From positions 744,001 through 808,000 of the forward strand of contig JAEURQ010000002.1 in the NCBI GenBank assembly GCA_016788425.1: a stretch of 64,000 bases of DNA. Reading direction: 5' to 3'. Under the pieces are notes generated by a model. The model saw only the letters and a list, made by a program, of their open reading frames with translations, made no database searches and was not told the DNA's origin. Position numbers and translations under genes: made by a program. Shown piece by piece: positions 1 through 8,221 of this stretch. This DNA is from Chthonomonas sp. Lineage in GTDB: Bacteria > Armatimonadota > Fimbriimonadia > Fimbriimonadales > Fimbriimonadaceae. Position 1 is the first letter of the stretch; every line of letters begins with the position of its first letter.

Positions 1-1
1 G

Positions 2-616
2 CCGGGGAAGTGGTCGAGATGGGCAAAGCAACTGCAGGGAATTTCGAGTGATGAACTAGCGTTTGAGGTCCTCAATGAACCGAGGGCGGCGAAGCGAGGC
101 CCGGTATACGACTCGCTCATGGTTGCCTGCATTGCGGCAATCCGGGAAGTTTCTCCTTCGCGCTGGATTGTAGTTTCTAACCCGCAACTTTCTGATATTG
201 ATTGGTTTGCCGGACCCTTGGGAAATTGGACAGCCCCTCAGTACGACAGACTCATTGTTCCGCTACATTACTACCGGCCGTACGAAGTGACCCATCCGGC
301 GAGTTACCGTGGCCAAGTCGGCCCAGACACCCCGGTGGGGGGAGGGACTAAGTTTGACCTTTCGGATTGGTCGAACCGTGAACTTCATTTCCAACGCTAT
401 GTGAACTGGTGCCGCGAGAATCGTGTGCAGGCATGGCTTGGCGAAGCTGGGTGTTATGAGTCGGTGCCAGGCAGGCTTACTTGGTTCAGCGAAGTGGCGA
501 AGTTGGCTCGTACCTACTCGGTTCCAGTTTGCTGGTGGGGTTGGCGCGATCGGTTCGGCTATCGGCCCGAGCAAAAGGACGCTGCTTCAGTTCTCAAGGT
601 CATGCTGGATCGGTGA
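2..616 (+). CDS. Glycoside hydrolase family 5 (cellulase-type) protein, 5' end outside window
   Basis: The frame is open from base 2, so the N-terminus lies upstream. About 204 residues are visible. The TIM-barrel hallmarks of GH5 are present: VLNEP (Asn plus catalytic acid/base Glu) near visible residue 25, PLHYY, and WLGEAG, whose Glu fits the nucleophile. These residues point to a retaining endo-glycanase acting on beta-linked glucan or mannan. The stop lies 3 bases before a phage tail gene on the same strand, so it appears to belong to the tail operon. It might serve as a tail-associated depolymerase or lysin rather than in host nutrition; the substrate cannot be read from sequence. Confidence 0.8.
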   Translation, partial: PGKWSRWAKQLQGISSDELAFEVLNEPRAAKRGPVYDSLMVACIAAIREVSPSRWIVVSNPQLSDIDWFAGPLGNWTAPQYDRLIVPLHYYRPYEVTHPASYRGQVGPDTPVGGGTKFDLSDWSNRELHFQRYVNWCRENRVQAWLGEAGCYESVPGRLTWFSEVAKLARTYSVPVCWWGWRDRFGYRPEQKDAASVLKVMLDR

Positions 617-619
617 CAC

Positions 620-2920
620 TTGGCTATTACGAATTCCACTCCCTCTTCTGCTAGCAGCTCGTCATGGCTGAATCCGTCGAATGCGATCGCGGATGGTTCA
701 GGTTCGGCGGTGCTGGCGGGTGGTGCGGCGAACGGCTGGTTGATCCTGACCGGATTTTCCGGGATTCCTAACGAGTCGATCATCGGGATTGAGGTCGTCG
801 CGGAGGTCGATCCGTACAACCCATCGGTCATCGGCGCATTAGTCTATGGCGCAAACCTGCCTGATTGTGGGGATGACGCGGGCGCGGTCATCGATGGCGA
901 CGGCGCGACGTGGTACGGCTGGACTACGACCGGCGGAACGCTGGGAGTCACGGCTCTCTTCGATTTTGGGGCCGCCACAACAGTAGGCAAGTTCAGTTTC
1001 GTCGCAGAAGTGTTCGGTGATACGACTCCCACCTGGGACGTGCAGTACTCGGCGGACGGCGTCAACTGGACGGTCGCGCCGACTCTCACCGGGACGTTTC
1101 TGCCAGCTGGCCCGCAAGTGATTTCGATCGCGATGGATCTGGCGACGATTGGAGTAGGGCTAACCCCAGTGACGGCCAGATACTGGCGAGTTTGCGTTGG
1201 CGATCAATCCACTGGAGGGCTCGCCCGGCCGAGAATTTACACGTTCACGCTCTTTGCGGCGGACAGAACGACGGTTCTCACACCCTCGCCGAGTTTGTCC
1301 AGGACAGTGGAAATGTCGGTTAGTCGGAGTGGCACTCCGACAGATGTTCATACGGTGTCACTGCCTTCGTCCGGAGGGCTGGTGTCGGTTGGCGGTCCGA
1401 GTTCACTGTTTTCGCAATCATGGATTCCTGGTGACTTCAACAGCGGGTCGGCAGCGATCTACATTCGACGTGGATCGGGCACCGGAGAGCACACAGGGTC
1501 TCCACGATCCGTTGACCGAGCGTACTTGATTGTCTACAGCACCGCCGTTGGCGGGAGTTTGGGAACAACTATGAGTGTTACGCGCAAGTGTTTTATCGCC
1601 ATTGAGAAAAATGGCTCAGGAGTTTCAACGCGAGGCGCCGGGACACCGGCCACGCACCGAGTGATGTCCGCGCAAATTGATTTTGTGCCCGATGTTCAGA
1701 TCGATCGACACAACGTGATGGGTTCGAAGCTCCCAGACAAGTTCGTGCTCACGAAGGCAAGTTCGGAAGGGTCCTTGGACGAGGGTAAGCCGTGCTACAA
1801 GGAGCTTGGATTTTGGCTTGCCTGCATCTGTGGGGCTCCGGTTTCGACGGAGATCGTTACGGGCGTGTGGCAGCACACATTCACACTGAAAAGCAATTCC
1901 CAGGATGACATTCGCTCGTTGGCGGTCGAAATCGGCGAAGATGCTGGGGCGACGGGTGGCAAGAAGGTGGCGTACGCGATCCTGAACCAGCTCGCGTTCG
2001 AACTGTCGCGTGAGGATATTTCGATGACGGGGGCTCTGCTTGCTCAAAAGATCAGTGAGCCGGTTACCATCACGGCGGGGCCAAACGATGTTCAAACGCT
2101 TACCGTCACGGCCACAGGCGGCACTGGATACGCGCTGGAGTTCATGGGCGCCCGAACTTCTACCCTTGCGTTCAACGCCAATAACTCGGCGATCCAGACC
2201 GCACTTCGGGCGCTGTCCACGATCGGAGGCGCGCACGTGACCGTGACCGGATCGGGGCCGTATGTGATCACGTTCAATGGTAACTTGGCCGGGCGCATGC
2301 AAGAAAAGATCAGGGTCGTTGACCTAGGGCTCACCGGTGGCACAGCGACACTCGTTCACACGACGGTGGGCGGCATAAAGGAACTTGAGTACATTCCAGT
2401 CAAGCCTGGGGACATCTCTCTGTACTATGCTTCAAGCATTGCGACGCTGGCCACGAACAAACTCGCGGGAGTTTCGACATCGGGGTTTGAGATTTCGGAT
2501 CGTTTCAATGTGCGATGGGTTCAGGATAAGGCGAAGACGAGCTGGTCCAAGCATGTGGAAGCGCTGCCAACCGTTGCGCTTGATATCACGGCGGAGTCAG
2601 TGCCGCTGAACGGTTCTCCGGACACTGGCTACACGGGGGCGAGTGGTATCTCCCTTTGGGCAGATTGTGAAGCGGGAGTGCAAAAGTTTGTTCGGATGGA
2701 AGCAATCTCCGACACGATCGTGGCGTCGGCAATTCCCTACTCGCTCACCATCACGATGTTTGCCGGCATCGCGGACGGCGGAGGGTACGAGAACTCGGAC
2801 TTCACGATCGACCGTGACCTGCAGTTCCAGGCGTGTATGAATGCCGACTGGGGTAAGGCGATGGAAGTCGTCCTCGTGAACGATGTTGCTCCTCCATCGG
2901 CTGGTCAGAGCGCGTACTAG
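620..2920 (+). CDS. Phage tail-tube-like protein with extra N-terminal and inserted beta domains
   Basis: This is a 766-residue protein with a TTG start 3 bases after the GH5 stop. Residues about 90-210 resemble a discoidin/galactose-binding module (DFG..., WDVQYSADG). From about residue 318 (ATG at 1571, an alternative start) it reads like a major tail protein, with SxQIDFVPDVQ, a C-terminal LTITMFAGIADGG stretch and a long beta-rich middle. Around residues 480-590 sits a repeat-type Ig-like domain of the kind inserted in many virion proteins (SAIQTALRALSTI, GPYVITFNG). It is followed by the tail chaperone, the normal neighbour of a tube gene. The tube assignment rests on position and style rather than a diagnostic motif. 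Confidence 0.6.
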   Translation: MAITNSTPSSASSSSWLNPSNAIADGSGSAVLAGGAANGWLILTGFSGIPNESIIGIEVVAEVDPYNPSVIGALVYGANLPDCGDDAGAVIDGDGATWYGWTTTGGTLGVTALFDFGAATTVGKFSFVAEVFGDTTPTWDVQYSADGVNWTVAPTLTGTFLPAGPQVISIAMDLATIGVGLTPVTARYWRVCVGDQSTGGLARPRIYTFTLFAADRTTVLTPSPSLSRTVEMSVSRSGTPTDVHTVSLPSSGGLVSVGGPSSLFSQSWIPGDFNSGSAAIYIRRGSGTGEHTGSPRSVDRAYLIVYSTAVGGSLGTTMSVTRKCFIAIEKNGSGVSTRGAGTPATHRVMSAQIDFVPDVQIDRHNVMGSKLPDKFVLTKASSEGSLDEGKPCYKELGFWLACICGAPVSTEIVTGVWQHTFTLKSNSQDDIRSLAVEIGEDAGATGGKKVAYAILNQLAFELSREDISMTGALLAQKISEPVTITAGPNDVQTLTVTATGGTGYALEFMGARTSTLAFNANNSAIQTALRALSTIGGAHVTVTGSGPYVITFNGNLAGRMQEKIRVVDLGLTGGTATLVHTTVGGIKELEYIPVKPGDISLYYASSIATLATNKLAGVSTSGFEISDRFNVRWVQDKAKTSWSKHVEALPTVALDITAESVPLNGSPDTGYTGASGISLWADCEAGVQKFVRMEAISDTIVASAIPYSLTITMFAGIADGGGYENSDFTIDRDLQFQACMNADWGKAMEVVLVNDVAPPSAGQSAY

Positions 2921-2999
2921 CCATTCGGAACTGACGCGGTTCCGCTCATCAGCCCCGGTTCGCTTTGGCGGCCGGGGTCTTCGCGTACTTGTCTGACTG

Positions 3000-3407
3000 A
3001 TGAGCACTAAACTCTCCAGCATTGAAGGGCGCGTGACACGAAAGATCACGCACCGAGACATCACATTTGAGATTTCCTACCTGCCTGAGGCGATCAAGGT
3101 TAAGCACTTGGAGTTGTTCAGGGAGATGAGCAAGATGAAGGGCGACGAGGATCGGCAACAGGAGTTGGCGGAGAAAAACGCGGACTTGCTCCTTGCCTAC
3201 GGCCTTCAGTGGGATTTTGTGAACGATTCGGATCAGCCGATCGCGGTGACACGAGAATCCATCCTCGAACGCTCGATCGCGCTGCAAGGTGTAATTTTGA
3301 CCGAAATCATGCGAGACCAGGTCCCAAACCAACCGACGCCGCCGAGCTCCGGAGATACCTCCGCTCCGGTGGCAGGAGCGGCAGACAACCCGAGTACTAC
3401 TCAGTAA
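3000..3407 (+). CDS. Tail assembly chaperone, short (G-like) form
   Basis: This 135-residue, helix-rich acidic protein lies directly after the tail-tube-like gene, where phages keep the lambda G-type chaperone. Near its 3' end it carries CCCAAAC in the correct phase for -1 frameshifting into the overlapping frame that ends at 3568. A minority of ribosomes would therefore make a 189-residue GT-like product. The ordinary 0-frame C-terminus after the slip site is low-complexity (PPSSGD, Ser/Ala/Pro-rich), as expected of a read-past tail. The role is to hold or recruit tail proteins during assembly; the chaperone is not part of the virion in known systems. Confidence 0.75.
   Translation: MSTKLSSIEGRVTRKITHRDITFEISYLPEAIKVKHLELFREMSKMKGDEDRQQELAEKNADLLLAYGLQWDFVNDSDQPIAVTRESILERSIALQGVILTEIMRDQVPNQPTPPSSGDTSAPVAGAADNPSTTQ
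3323..3381 (+). promoter_or_regulatory. -1 ribosomal frameshift signal (CCCAAAC plus downstream hairpins)
   Basis: The heptamer CCCAAAC occupies 3323-3329 and matches X XXY YYZ with 0-frame codons CCA (3324-3326) and AAC (3327-3329). Downstream are two possible stems: CGGAG/CTCCG at 3350-3354 and 3359-3363 with an ATAC loop, and a 7-bp GC-rich stem CCGCTCC/GGAGCGG at 3361-3367 and 3375-3381. They overlap, so only one can form at a time. The stems begin 20-31 bases after the heptamer, farther than the usual 5-9 base spacer, so the stimulator assignment is less certain than the slip site. Confidence 0.7.
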
Positions 3408-3568
3408 ACGAGATCGCGAAAGTGCACGGTCAAGCGCCCCACACCGTTGCCGACTGGCCAGCTCACTGGCTGGAAAAGGCGTTGGTGTGCCTGTGGGCTG
3501 AACGGGCCGCCGAGAGCGATCGCGAGAAGCGCAGAGAGGCTGAGGCCAAACGGACTAAGCAGAAATGA
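3323..3568 (+). CDS. Tail assembly chaperone, -1 frameshift extension (T-like part)
   Basis: This open frame, -1 relative to the short chaperone, is entered at the slippery site. After decoding CCA AAC the ribosome resumes at 3329 and reads about 79 more codons to the TGA at 3566-3568. The extension contains YYSVNEIAKVHG and ends in a charged helix rich in Glu, Arg and Lys, which looks like real protein. It has no convincing start codon of its own: an upstream ATG at 3209 would translate the shadow of the short form. The stop overlaps the next ATG by 4 bases (ATGA), implying translational coupling to the DUF2460 gene. Confidence 0.72.
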   Translation, partial: PKPTDAAELRRYLRSGGRSGRQPEYYSVNEIAKVHGQAPHTVADWPAHWLEKALVCLWAERAAESDREKRREAEAKRTKQK

Positions 3569-4158
3569 GCTTTCACGACGTGTATCTGCCTCTTCCAACT
3601 GAGTGGGGTGTGCGCGGTGGTCCGCAGTTCAAGACGACCAAGGTCGTCGCGGCTTCGGGCTATCAGCAACACAATGTCGAGTGGGATCAGCCGTTGCGAA
3701 AGTGGTCGATCGATATGACGGGGATCGACCCAAGCGAGTTTGATGCGCTCGAAGCGTTTTGGCTCGGGCGCGAGGGATCGGCGCACTCGTTTCCGTGGTC
3801 TGACCCATCCGACTTCGAGGTCGCCTCGCCGATGCAATTCGCAACTGGCAACGGTTCCTCCACCACGTTTCAGTTGACCAAGACCTACTCCGATGGCGTG
3901 GTGACCACAGTACGGAAGATTCTGCATCCGGTTGTCGCAACCATTGAAGTGCGGGTCGCCGGCACGGTGACCTCCTGCACAGTCAACCGACTGACTGGCA
4001 TCGTGACCTTCGGTTCGGCTCCGGCGAACGGCGCTGCGATCGACTGGAAGGGCAGGTTTGATATTCCGGTTCGGTTTGAATCCGATGAGCCAACCTGGAC
4101 GCTCTTTGGCCCGGTGGCGAGCTGGACTAACGTGACTCTGTTGGAGGTTCGAACGTAA
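3565..4158 (+). CDS. DUF2460 family tail protein (GTA gp12-like)
   Basis: This 197-residue protein matches the DUF2460 / TIGR02217 style seen in siphophage tails and gene transfer agents. The N-terminus has FHDVYLPLPTEWGVRGGP and the middle has FWLGREGSAHSFPWSDPSDFEV; it then carries repeated beta strands ending in RFDIPVRF. In the alphaproteobacterial GTA this protein belongs to the distal tail assembly beside the baseplate hub. Its ATG overlaps the chaperone stop and its TAA overlaps the next ATG by one base, so it sits inside a tightly coupled operon. A tape-measure gene would normally precede it and is absent here. Confidence 0.82.
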   Translation: MSFHDVYLPLPTEWGVRGGPQFKTTKVVAASGYQQHNVEWDQPLRKWSIDMTGIDPSEFDALEAFWLGREGSAHSFPWSDPSDFEVASPMQFATGNGSSTTFQLTKTYSDGVVTTVRKILHPVVATIEVRVAGTVTSCTVNRLTGIVTFGSAPANGAAIDWKGRFDIPVRFESDEPTWTLFGPVASWTNVTLLEVRT

Positions 4159-5030
4159 TGCCGCGGTCACTCAGCCCGGCGATGCTGACGCATATTCAGG
4201 GTGACACGCTGACACTCGTGCGGCTCATCGAGATTGTTCGGCCGCACGATGGAGCGCGCTTCGGTTGGGTGCTGAGCGATCAACCCGTCACGTTTGATAG
4301 TCTCGTGTTTAAGCCTCTTGACGGCGTGGCCAGCTCGGTGACTCAGCAATCCGCCGGCACCGGGATCGACAACCTCGAATTCTCGGGCGTATTGCGCGAT
4401 GACCGGATTTCGACCGAGCATCTTGAAGCAGGACTTTACCGGGGGGCGACGGTGATTGACCGAGTTGTGAACCGCTTGGACCTTGCCGCGGGCGTGCTGT
4501 TTCGAGACGACTATGTGGTTGGAGCGATCCAGATTGAGGACGGCGTGTTCCGCCTGGAACTGGAATCTAACGAGCAACTGCTCAAGGTGATGGTCGGGGA
4601 TCGAACTCAGCCTGGCTGTCGGTGTAGTCGCCTCGGGAATGCTCAGTGTAAGTTTGCTTTTGGCAACATCGGTGGGGTTCCATCGCGGCCTACACGCACG
4701 GTCTCATTGGTGAGTTCAGATGTCGTGTTTCGAGTTAGCGGCGATTCTGCGCCGGCCGGCTTCTATTCCCGCGGCTATGTCAAGGGCGTGGGTGGCGCGA
4801 ATGATCTGATCGAAGTGCAGATCAAGGAGCACCGAGTGGTCTCCGGAGTTTGTGAAATCGAGCTCCGCTCGCCGATGCCGTTTGCGGTCACGGTCGGCGA
4901 AACCGTTCGCCTCGAGGTGGGTTGTGACGGAGCCTTCTCCACTTGCGGAACGAAATTCGGCAACGCAAACAATTTCCGTGGCGAGCCTTATTTGCCTGGC
5001 AACTCGCTTTATGTGAGGACCGCAGAGTGA
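4158..5030 (+). CDS. DUF2163 / BR0599-type phage tail protein (GTA gp13-like)
   Basis: The N-terminal half (290 residues in all) is DUF2163-like. The C-terminal half carries the BR0599 signature with paired cysteines: PGCRCSRLGNAQCKF near residue 155 and FSTCGTKFGNANNFRGEPYLPG near residue 260. In GTAs and lambda-like tails this family forms part of the baseplate hub. The four or more conserved Cys suggest a bound metal or cluster, which is inference. The order DUF2460, DUF2163, NlpC/P60, tail tip is the canonical GTA/siphophage distal-tail block. Confidence 0.85.
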   Translation: MPRSLSPAMLTHIQGDTLTLVRLIEIVRPHDGARFGWVLSDQPVTFDSLVFKPLDGVASSVTQQSAGTGIDNLEFSGVLRDDRISTEHLEAGLYRGATVIDRVVNRLDLAAGVLFRDDYVVGAIQIEDGVFRLELESNEQLLKVMVGDRTQPGCRCSRLGNAQCKFAFGNIGGVPSRPTRTVSLVSSDVVFRVSGDSAPAGFYSRGYVKGVGGANDLIEVQIKEHRVVSGVCEIELRSPMPFAVTVGETVRLEVGCDGAFSTCGTKFGNANNFRGEPYLPGNSLYVRTAE

Positions 5031-5443
5031 TCGATCGCGCTCAGATTGTCCCGATTGCCCGGACGTACCTCGGAACTCCCTACCACCACGAAGGTGGTGT
5101 GAAGGGCGTCGGCGTGGACTGCGCCCGGCTCCTCGCCTGTGTGTTCGAAGAGTGTGGCGGGCAGGTCGGCGTAAGGGCATCGGGGCTTCCGAAGGTGGGC
5201 GACGTGTTCGAGATTATGTGCGGCGAGATCGAGCAGGTTTGTGAGCTAGTCGAGGGCCTCGATTATCAGCCGAATGACGTGCTGGTTTTCCGCACACCGG
5301 CCATGCCAAACCACGTTGCTCTCTGCACCGGCGAGACCATGATTCACGCACACAGCGGGGTGGGCTGGGTTGTGGAAGAGCCGATCAGTGAGATGTGGCG
5401 GAAGCGACTTGTCCGGGTTTACCGGTTGCGAGGTGACATTTAG
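5027..5443 (+). CDS. NlpC/P60-family tail peptidase (GTA gp14-like)
   Basis: I place the start at GTG 5027, overlapping the previous TGA by 2 bases; a longer frame runs back to 4943 but only shadows the DUF2163 gene. The 138-residue product has NlpC/P60 architecture: YLGTPYHHEG, the catalytic Cys in GVDCARL near residue 35 and the catalytic His in PNHVALCTG. The family cleaves peptide bonds in peptidoglycan. On a tail tip it would help the tail cross the cell wall during DNA delivery. The next gene overlaps its TAG by one base. Confidence 0.88.
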   Translation: MIDRAQIVPIARTYLGTPYHHEGGVKGVGVDCARLLACVFEECGGQVGVRASGLPKVGDVFEIMCGEIEQVCELVEGLDYQPNDVLVFRTPAMPNHVALCTGETMIHAHSGVGWVVEEPISEMWRKRLVRVYRLRGDI

Positions 5444-7791
5444 TGGGCGCGGCGACGATTATCCTGGGTGGGCTCGGCGCGGCCGTCGGTTCCACGATTC
5501 CGGGGGTTGGAACCAAGTTTGGTTTCCAGGTCGGGGCGAGCCTGGGCGGAATGATCGACCAAAGCGCGGCAATCGCGGGAATGGTCAACGAGGTCGGGAA
5601 GTTATCCGATCTGCGGTTCTCAGGGTCAGCGTATGGCGCGGATATTCCCCGGGTCTGGGGGCGAGCTCGTCTTGGTGGGAATCTGATCTGGGCGGCAACC
5701 GACGCCAGTGGCAACCATCTGAAACAAGCGGTGAAGAAGTCGGGCGGAAAGGGTGCGACTCCCACGACAAAGACATACAGCTACACGAGCACATTCGCCA
5801 TGATGATCTGCACCGGCACATTGACCATGCCGGACGGCACCCAGGTCAAGCGGAACCTTGGCCTGCGAAAGATTTGGTTCGATGGCAAGCTCGTTTATGA
5901 TTCGGCGGACTCTGACTCGATCCTGTTCGACAAGGTCACGTACTACGATGGCGATGAGAGCCAGGCGCCTGATCCGCTCATTGTGGCTCATGAGGGTGGG
6001 GTTGCCGATGACGTGTGCGCTCACCGCGGAATGTGTTACGTGGTTTTTGACGACGTGGCAGTACCTGGTCGGTTGCCGTCTGTGGAATTCGAGATTGAAA
6101 GCGGATCCCTGACTTACTCAACGGTGTTGAGTGACCTCTGCCGCTCGTCAGGATTGGCCACAGGTCAACTATCGTTCGGGACCCTCCCCACGTGTCATGG
6201 ATTCGTGCAATCGGGCCGTATGGCCATCCAGGAGCCGGTGAACGGCATTCTGGACTTTCTGTCTTGTGATCTGGTCTCGGTGAACGGGGCAATGACGGGC
6301 GTGGCGCGTGGCGGCGGAGTAGTACGGGCGATTGATCCACTGCACCTTGGGGCAGGCAACGGTTCTCCCGGAGCCAAACTGAGGAAGTCCTTACCGAAGT
6401 CGCGCGACTTCCCGAGCCAGGTTGAAGTGCAGTACTTCGACATCGATGCAGACCTCCAGGCGGGAGCACAATCCGACCGGCGAGCAGAGGGCTCCATTGA
6501 CAATCAAGTGAGCTTCTCGTATCCGATCGCGATGACCGGGGCGGTTGCCCAAGCCACGGTGCGCCGGAAGATGGACGAGCTCTGGGCCGCTACCGACACA
6601 GCCGAAATCTCGGTGCCAATGATGTACGCGGATCTGATTCCGAGTGACGTGGTAACGCTGGAGGGCGTCCGGTACCGAATCACGAACATGGAGCGGGTTC
6701 CGATTGGGGCCATTCGGTTTGAGATGGTCAGGGAGCGGGCCGAGAGCCTCACGCAGGTGGGAACACCCTCGGCAGGAGGCACTGGTTCGATTGCTCCCGA
6801 GGTGCCAGTGCCTACGGTGTTCCGGGCATGGTCGGGCGTTGAGATTTCGGACGATCATCGTGGCTCGGCGGGCTTCTACGTGGCTGGAGCAGGTGCGGCC
6901 GGGTGGCGAGGAGCGACCGTGTTCTACTCTCCGGATGCCGGAACCACATGGATTGAGGCTGGCACGATATCACTGCCTTCGGTGTTCGGGGTGACCACGT
7001 CAACTCTGTCGGCTTCCGGGGCCGTGGCCGACACTTTCGATACCACGAACACGGTAGGCGTGGACATTTCGGCAAGTGGCGGGGTTGTGGAGTCCACTTC
7101 GGATGCCGACGTGCTTGCAGGGAACAATCACGCGATCGTTGGTTCGGAGCTGCTCGGGGTCGGGGTATCCAGCCTGGTTTCGGCAAATAACTACACGCTG
7201 TCAAGGCTACGCCGCGGTGAGCGTGGCTCGACCATGTCCGGCCATACAACCGGCGAGTTGTTCGTGATGGTCGGTCCGGAGACAGTGCGGGTTGCTGTTG
7301 ACGCGGGCCTGGTCGGATCTTCGGTGCTGGTCAAGGCGGTGTCGCCCTACCAAGCGATGGGCGATGTGGGTGCCGTATCGGTAACGATCGCGGCACCCAC
7401 TCCGGATCCAATTGAAGGCGCGATCGATGCGCTGAATTCGAGCGCACAGTACCCAGTGTTCTCATCGGGCTCTTTGGCCAGCGGAACCGCTGAGGTCACG
7501 AGTTGGACGACGGTCACACCCTCTGGCCTGCCCAGCCAGGCAAAGAGCTTGATCGTGTTCGCATGGGCGCGAAACAGCGGTTCAACACTGACCAAGATCC
7601 GGGTGCGGACCGGCTCTGGAGCGACTGAGCACGAGGTTCTGCGTGTGAAAGCGGATTCGGACACGGACGAAAATGGCAGCCAGGCTATGATCCCGCTGAG
7701 CGGCGGCGGGACGTTCCAGTACGTGGTCGAAGGTCCGGACGTTGTCTCGTGGGAAGTTCAGTTGATCGGTTACTGGCGGACGGTCGCGTAA
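5443..7791 (+). CDS. Tail tip / host-specificity-like protein (GTA gp15-like)
   Basis: This 782-residue protein starts at GTG 5443. The N-terminus has the Gly/Ala-rich hydrophobic segment of tail-hub proteins, followed by IPRVWGRARLGGNLIW and a GGKGATPTTKTYSYTSTFA linker, typical of phage hub proteins. The middle resembles the Phage-tail_3 region (LCRSSGL, FLSCDLVSVNGA). The last ~350 residues are beta-rich and probably include the receptor-facing part. It closes the tail operon. No full GTA-style TIM barrel of ~1200 residues is present, so it is shorter than the GTA gp15. Confidence 0.78.
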   Translation: MGAATIILGGLGAAVGSTIPGVGTKFGFQVGASLGGMIDQSAAIAGMVNEVGKLSDLRFSGSAYGADIPRVWGRARLGGNLIWAATDASGNHLKQAVKKSGGKGATPTTKTYSYTSTFAMMICTGTLTMPDGTQVKRNLGLRKIWFDGKLVYDSADSDSILFDKVTYYDGDESQAPDPLIVAHEGGVADDVCAHRGMCYVVFDDVAVPGRLPSVEFEIESGSLTYSTVLSDLCRSSGLATGQLSFGTLPTCHGFVQSGRMAIQEPVNGILDFLSCDLVSVNGAMTGVARGGGVVRAIDPLHLGAGNGSPGAKLRKSLPKSRDFPSQVEVQYFDIDADLQAGAQSDRRAEGSIDNQVSFSYPIAMTGAVAQATVRRKMDELWAATDTAEISVPMMYADLIPSDVVTLEGVRYRITNMERVPIGAIRFEMVRERAESLTQVGTPSAGGTGSIAPEVPVPTVFRAWSGVEISDDHRGSAGFYVAGAGAAGWRGATVFYSPDAGTTWIEAGTISLPSVFGVTTSTLSASGAVADTFDTTNTVGVDISASGGVVESTSDADVLAGNNHAIVGSELLGVGVSSLVSANNYTLSRLRRGERGSTMSGHTTGELFVMVGPETVRVAVDAGLVGSSVLVKAVSPYQAMGDVGAVSVTIAAPTPDPIEGAIDALNSSAQYPVFSSGSLASGTAEVTSWTTVTPSGLPSQAKSLIVFAWARNSGSTLTKIRVRTGSGATEHEVLRVKADSDTDENGSQAMIPLSGGGTFQYVVEGPDVVSWEVQLIGYWRTVA

Positions 7792-7816
7792 ACTTCTGGT
7801 TAAATTCCAGCTTTGA

Positions 7817-8170
7817 TCAGATGTGATTTTCTAGGTTGATAGCCATTTCCTGTACCTGATCACTTAAGCATTCACAAGCACACTCGAAAAGCGAATCGAT
7901 TCCGGCCTGGATATGCCGGGCACAATCCGGTCTCAACCACTCTGCACAATGGCCCCAGTCAATCTGCATTCGAACTGCCATTGACAGGACTTCTTGGGGC
8001 TTCCGGCCGATGGAGTAAGTGCCATCAGCCAGGCCGAGGGCTTTTCTAAAAAAGGACACCGCTTCAGGGTTGGTGACTCGACCCGAGGGTCCATCGGTGA
8101 CTTTCATCCGATTTCCTTTGTCCCAACCCACTCCGAACTCAATAAACATGGGGTTCTTAACTTGCTCCAT
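7817..8170 (-). CDS. Hypothetical protein, lone minus-strand gene in the prophage
   Basis: A 117-residue frame lies antisense to all its neighbours between the tail tip and the methyltransferase. Composition looks protein-like: GWDKGNRMKVTDGPS, an ALGLADGTYSIGR segment, and four Cys in the C-terminal half (HCAEW, DCARH, ECACECL). No Shine-Dalgarno site is obvious. It could be a lysogenic accessory (moron) gene expressed independently of the tail operon. I recognise no family. Confidence 0.55.
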   Translation of the reverse strand: MEQVKNPMFIEFGVGWDKGNRMKVTDGPSGRVTNPEAVSFFRKALGLADGTYSIGRKPQEVLSMAVRMQIDWGHCAEWLRPDCARHIQAGIDSLFECACECLSDQVQEMAINLENHI

Positions 8171-8221
8171 CAGTTTTCAAATAGTGGCATGAATTTGCAA
8201 GGAAGAAAGTACCTGTCATGA

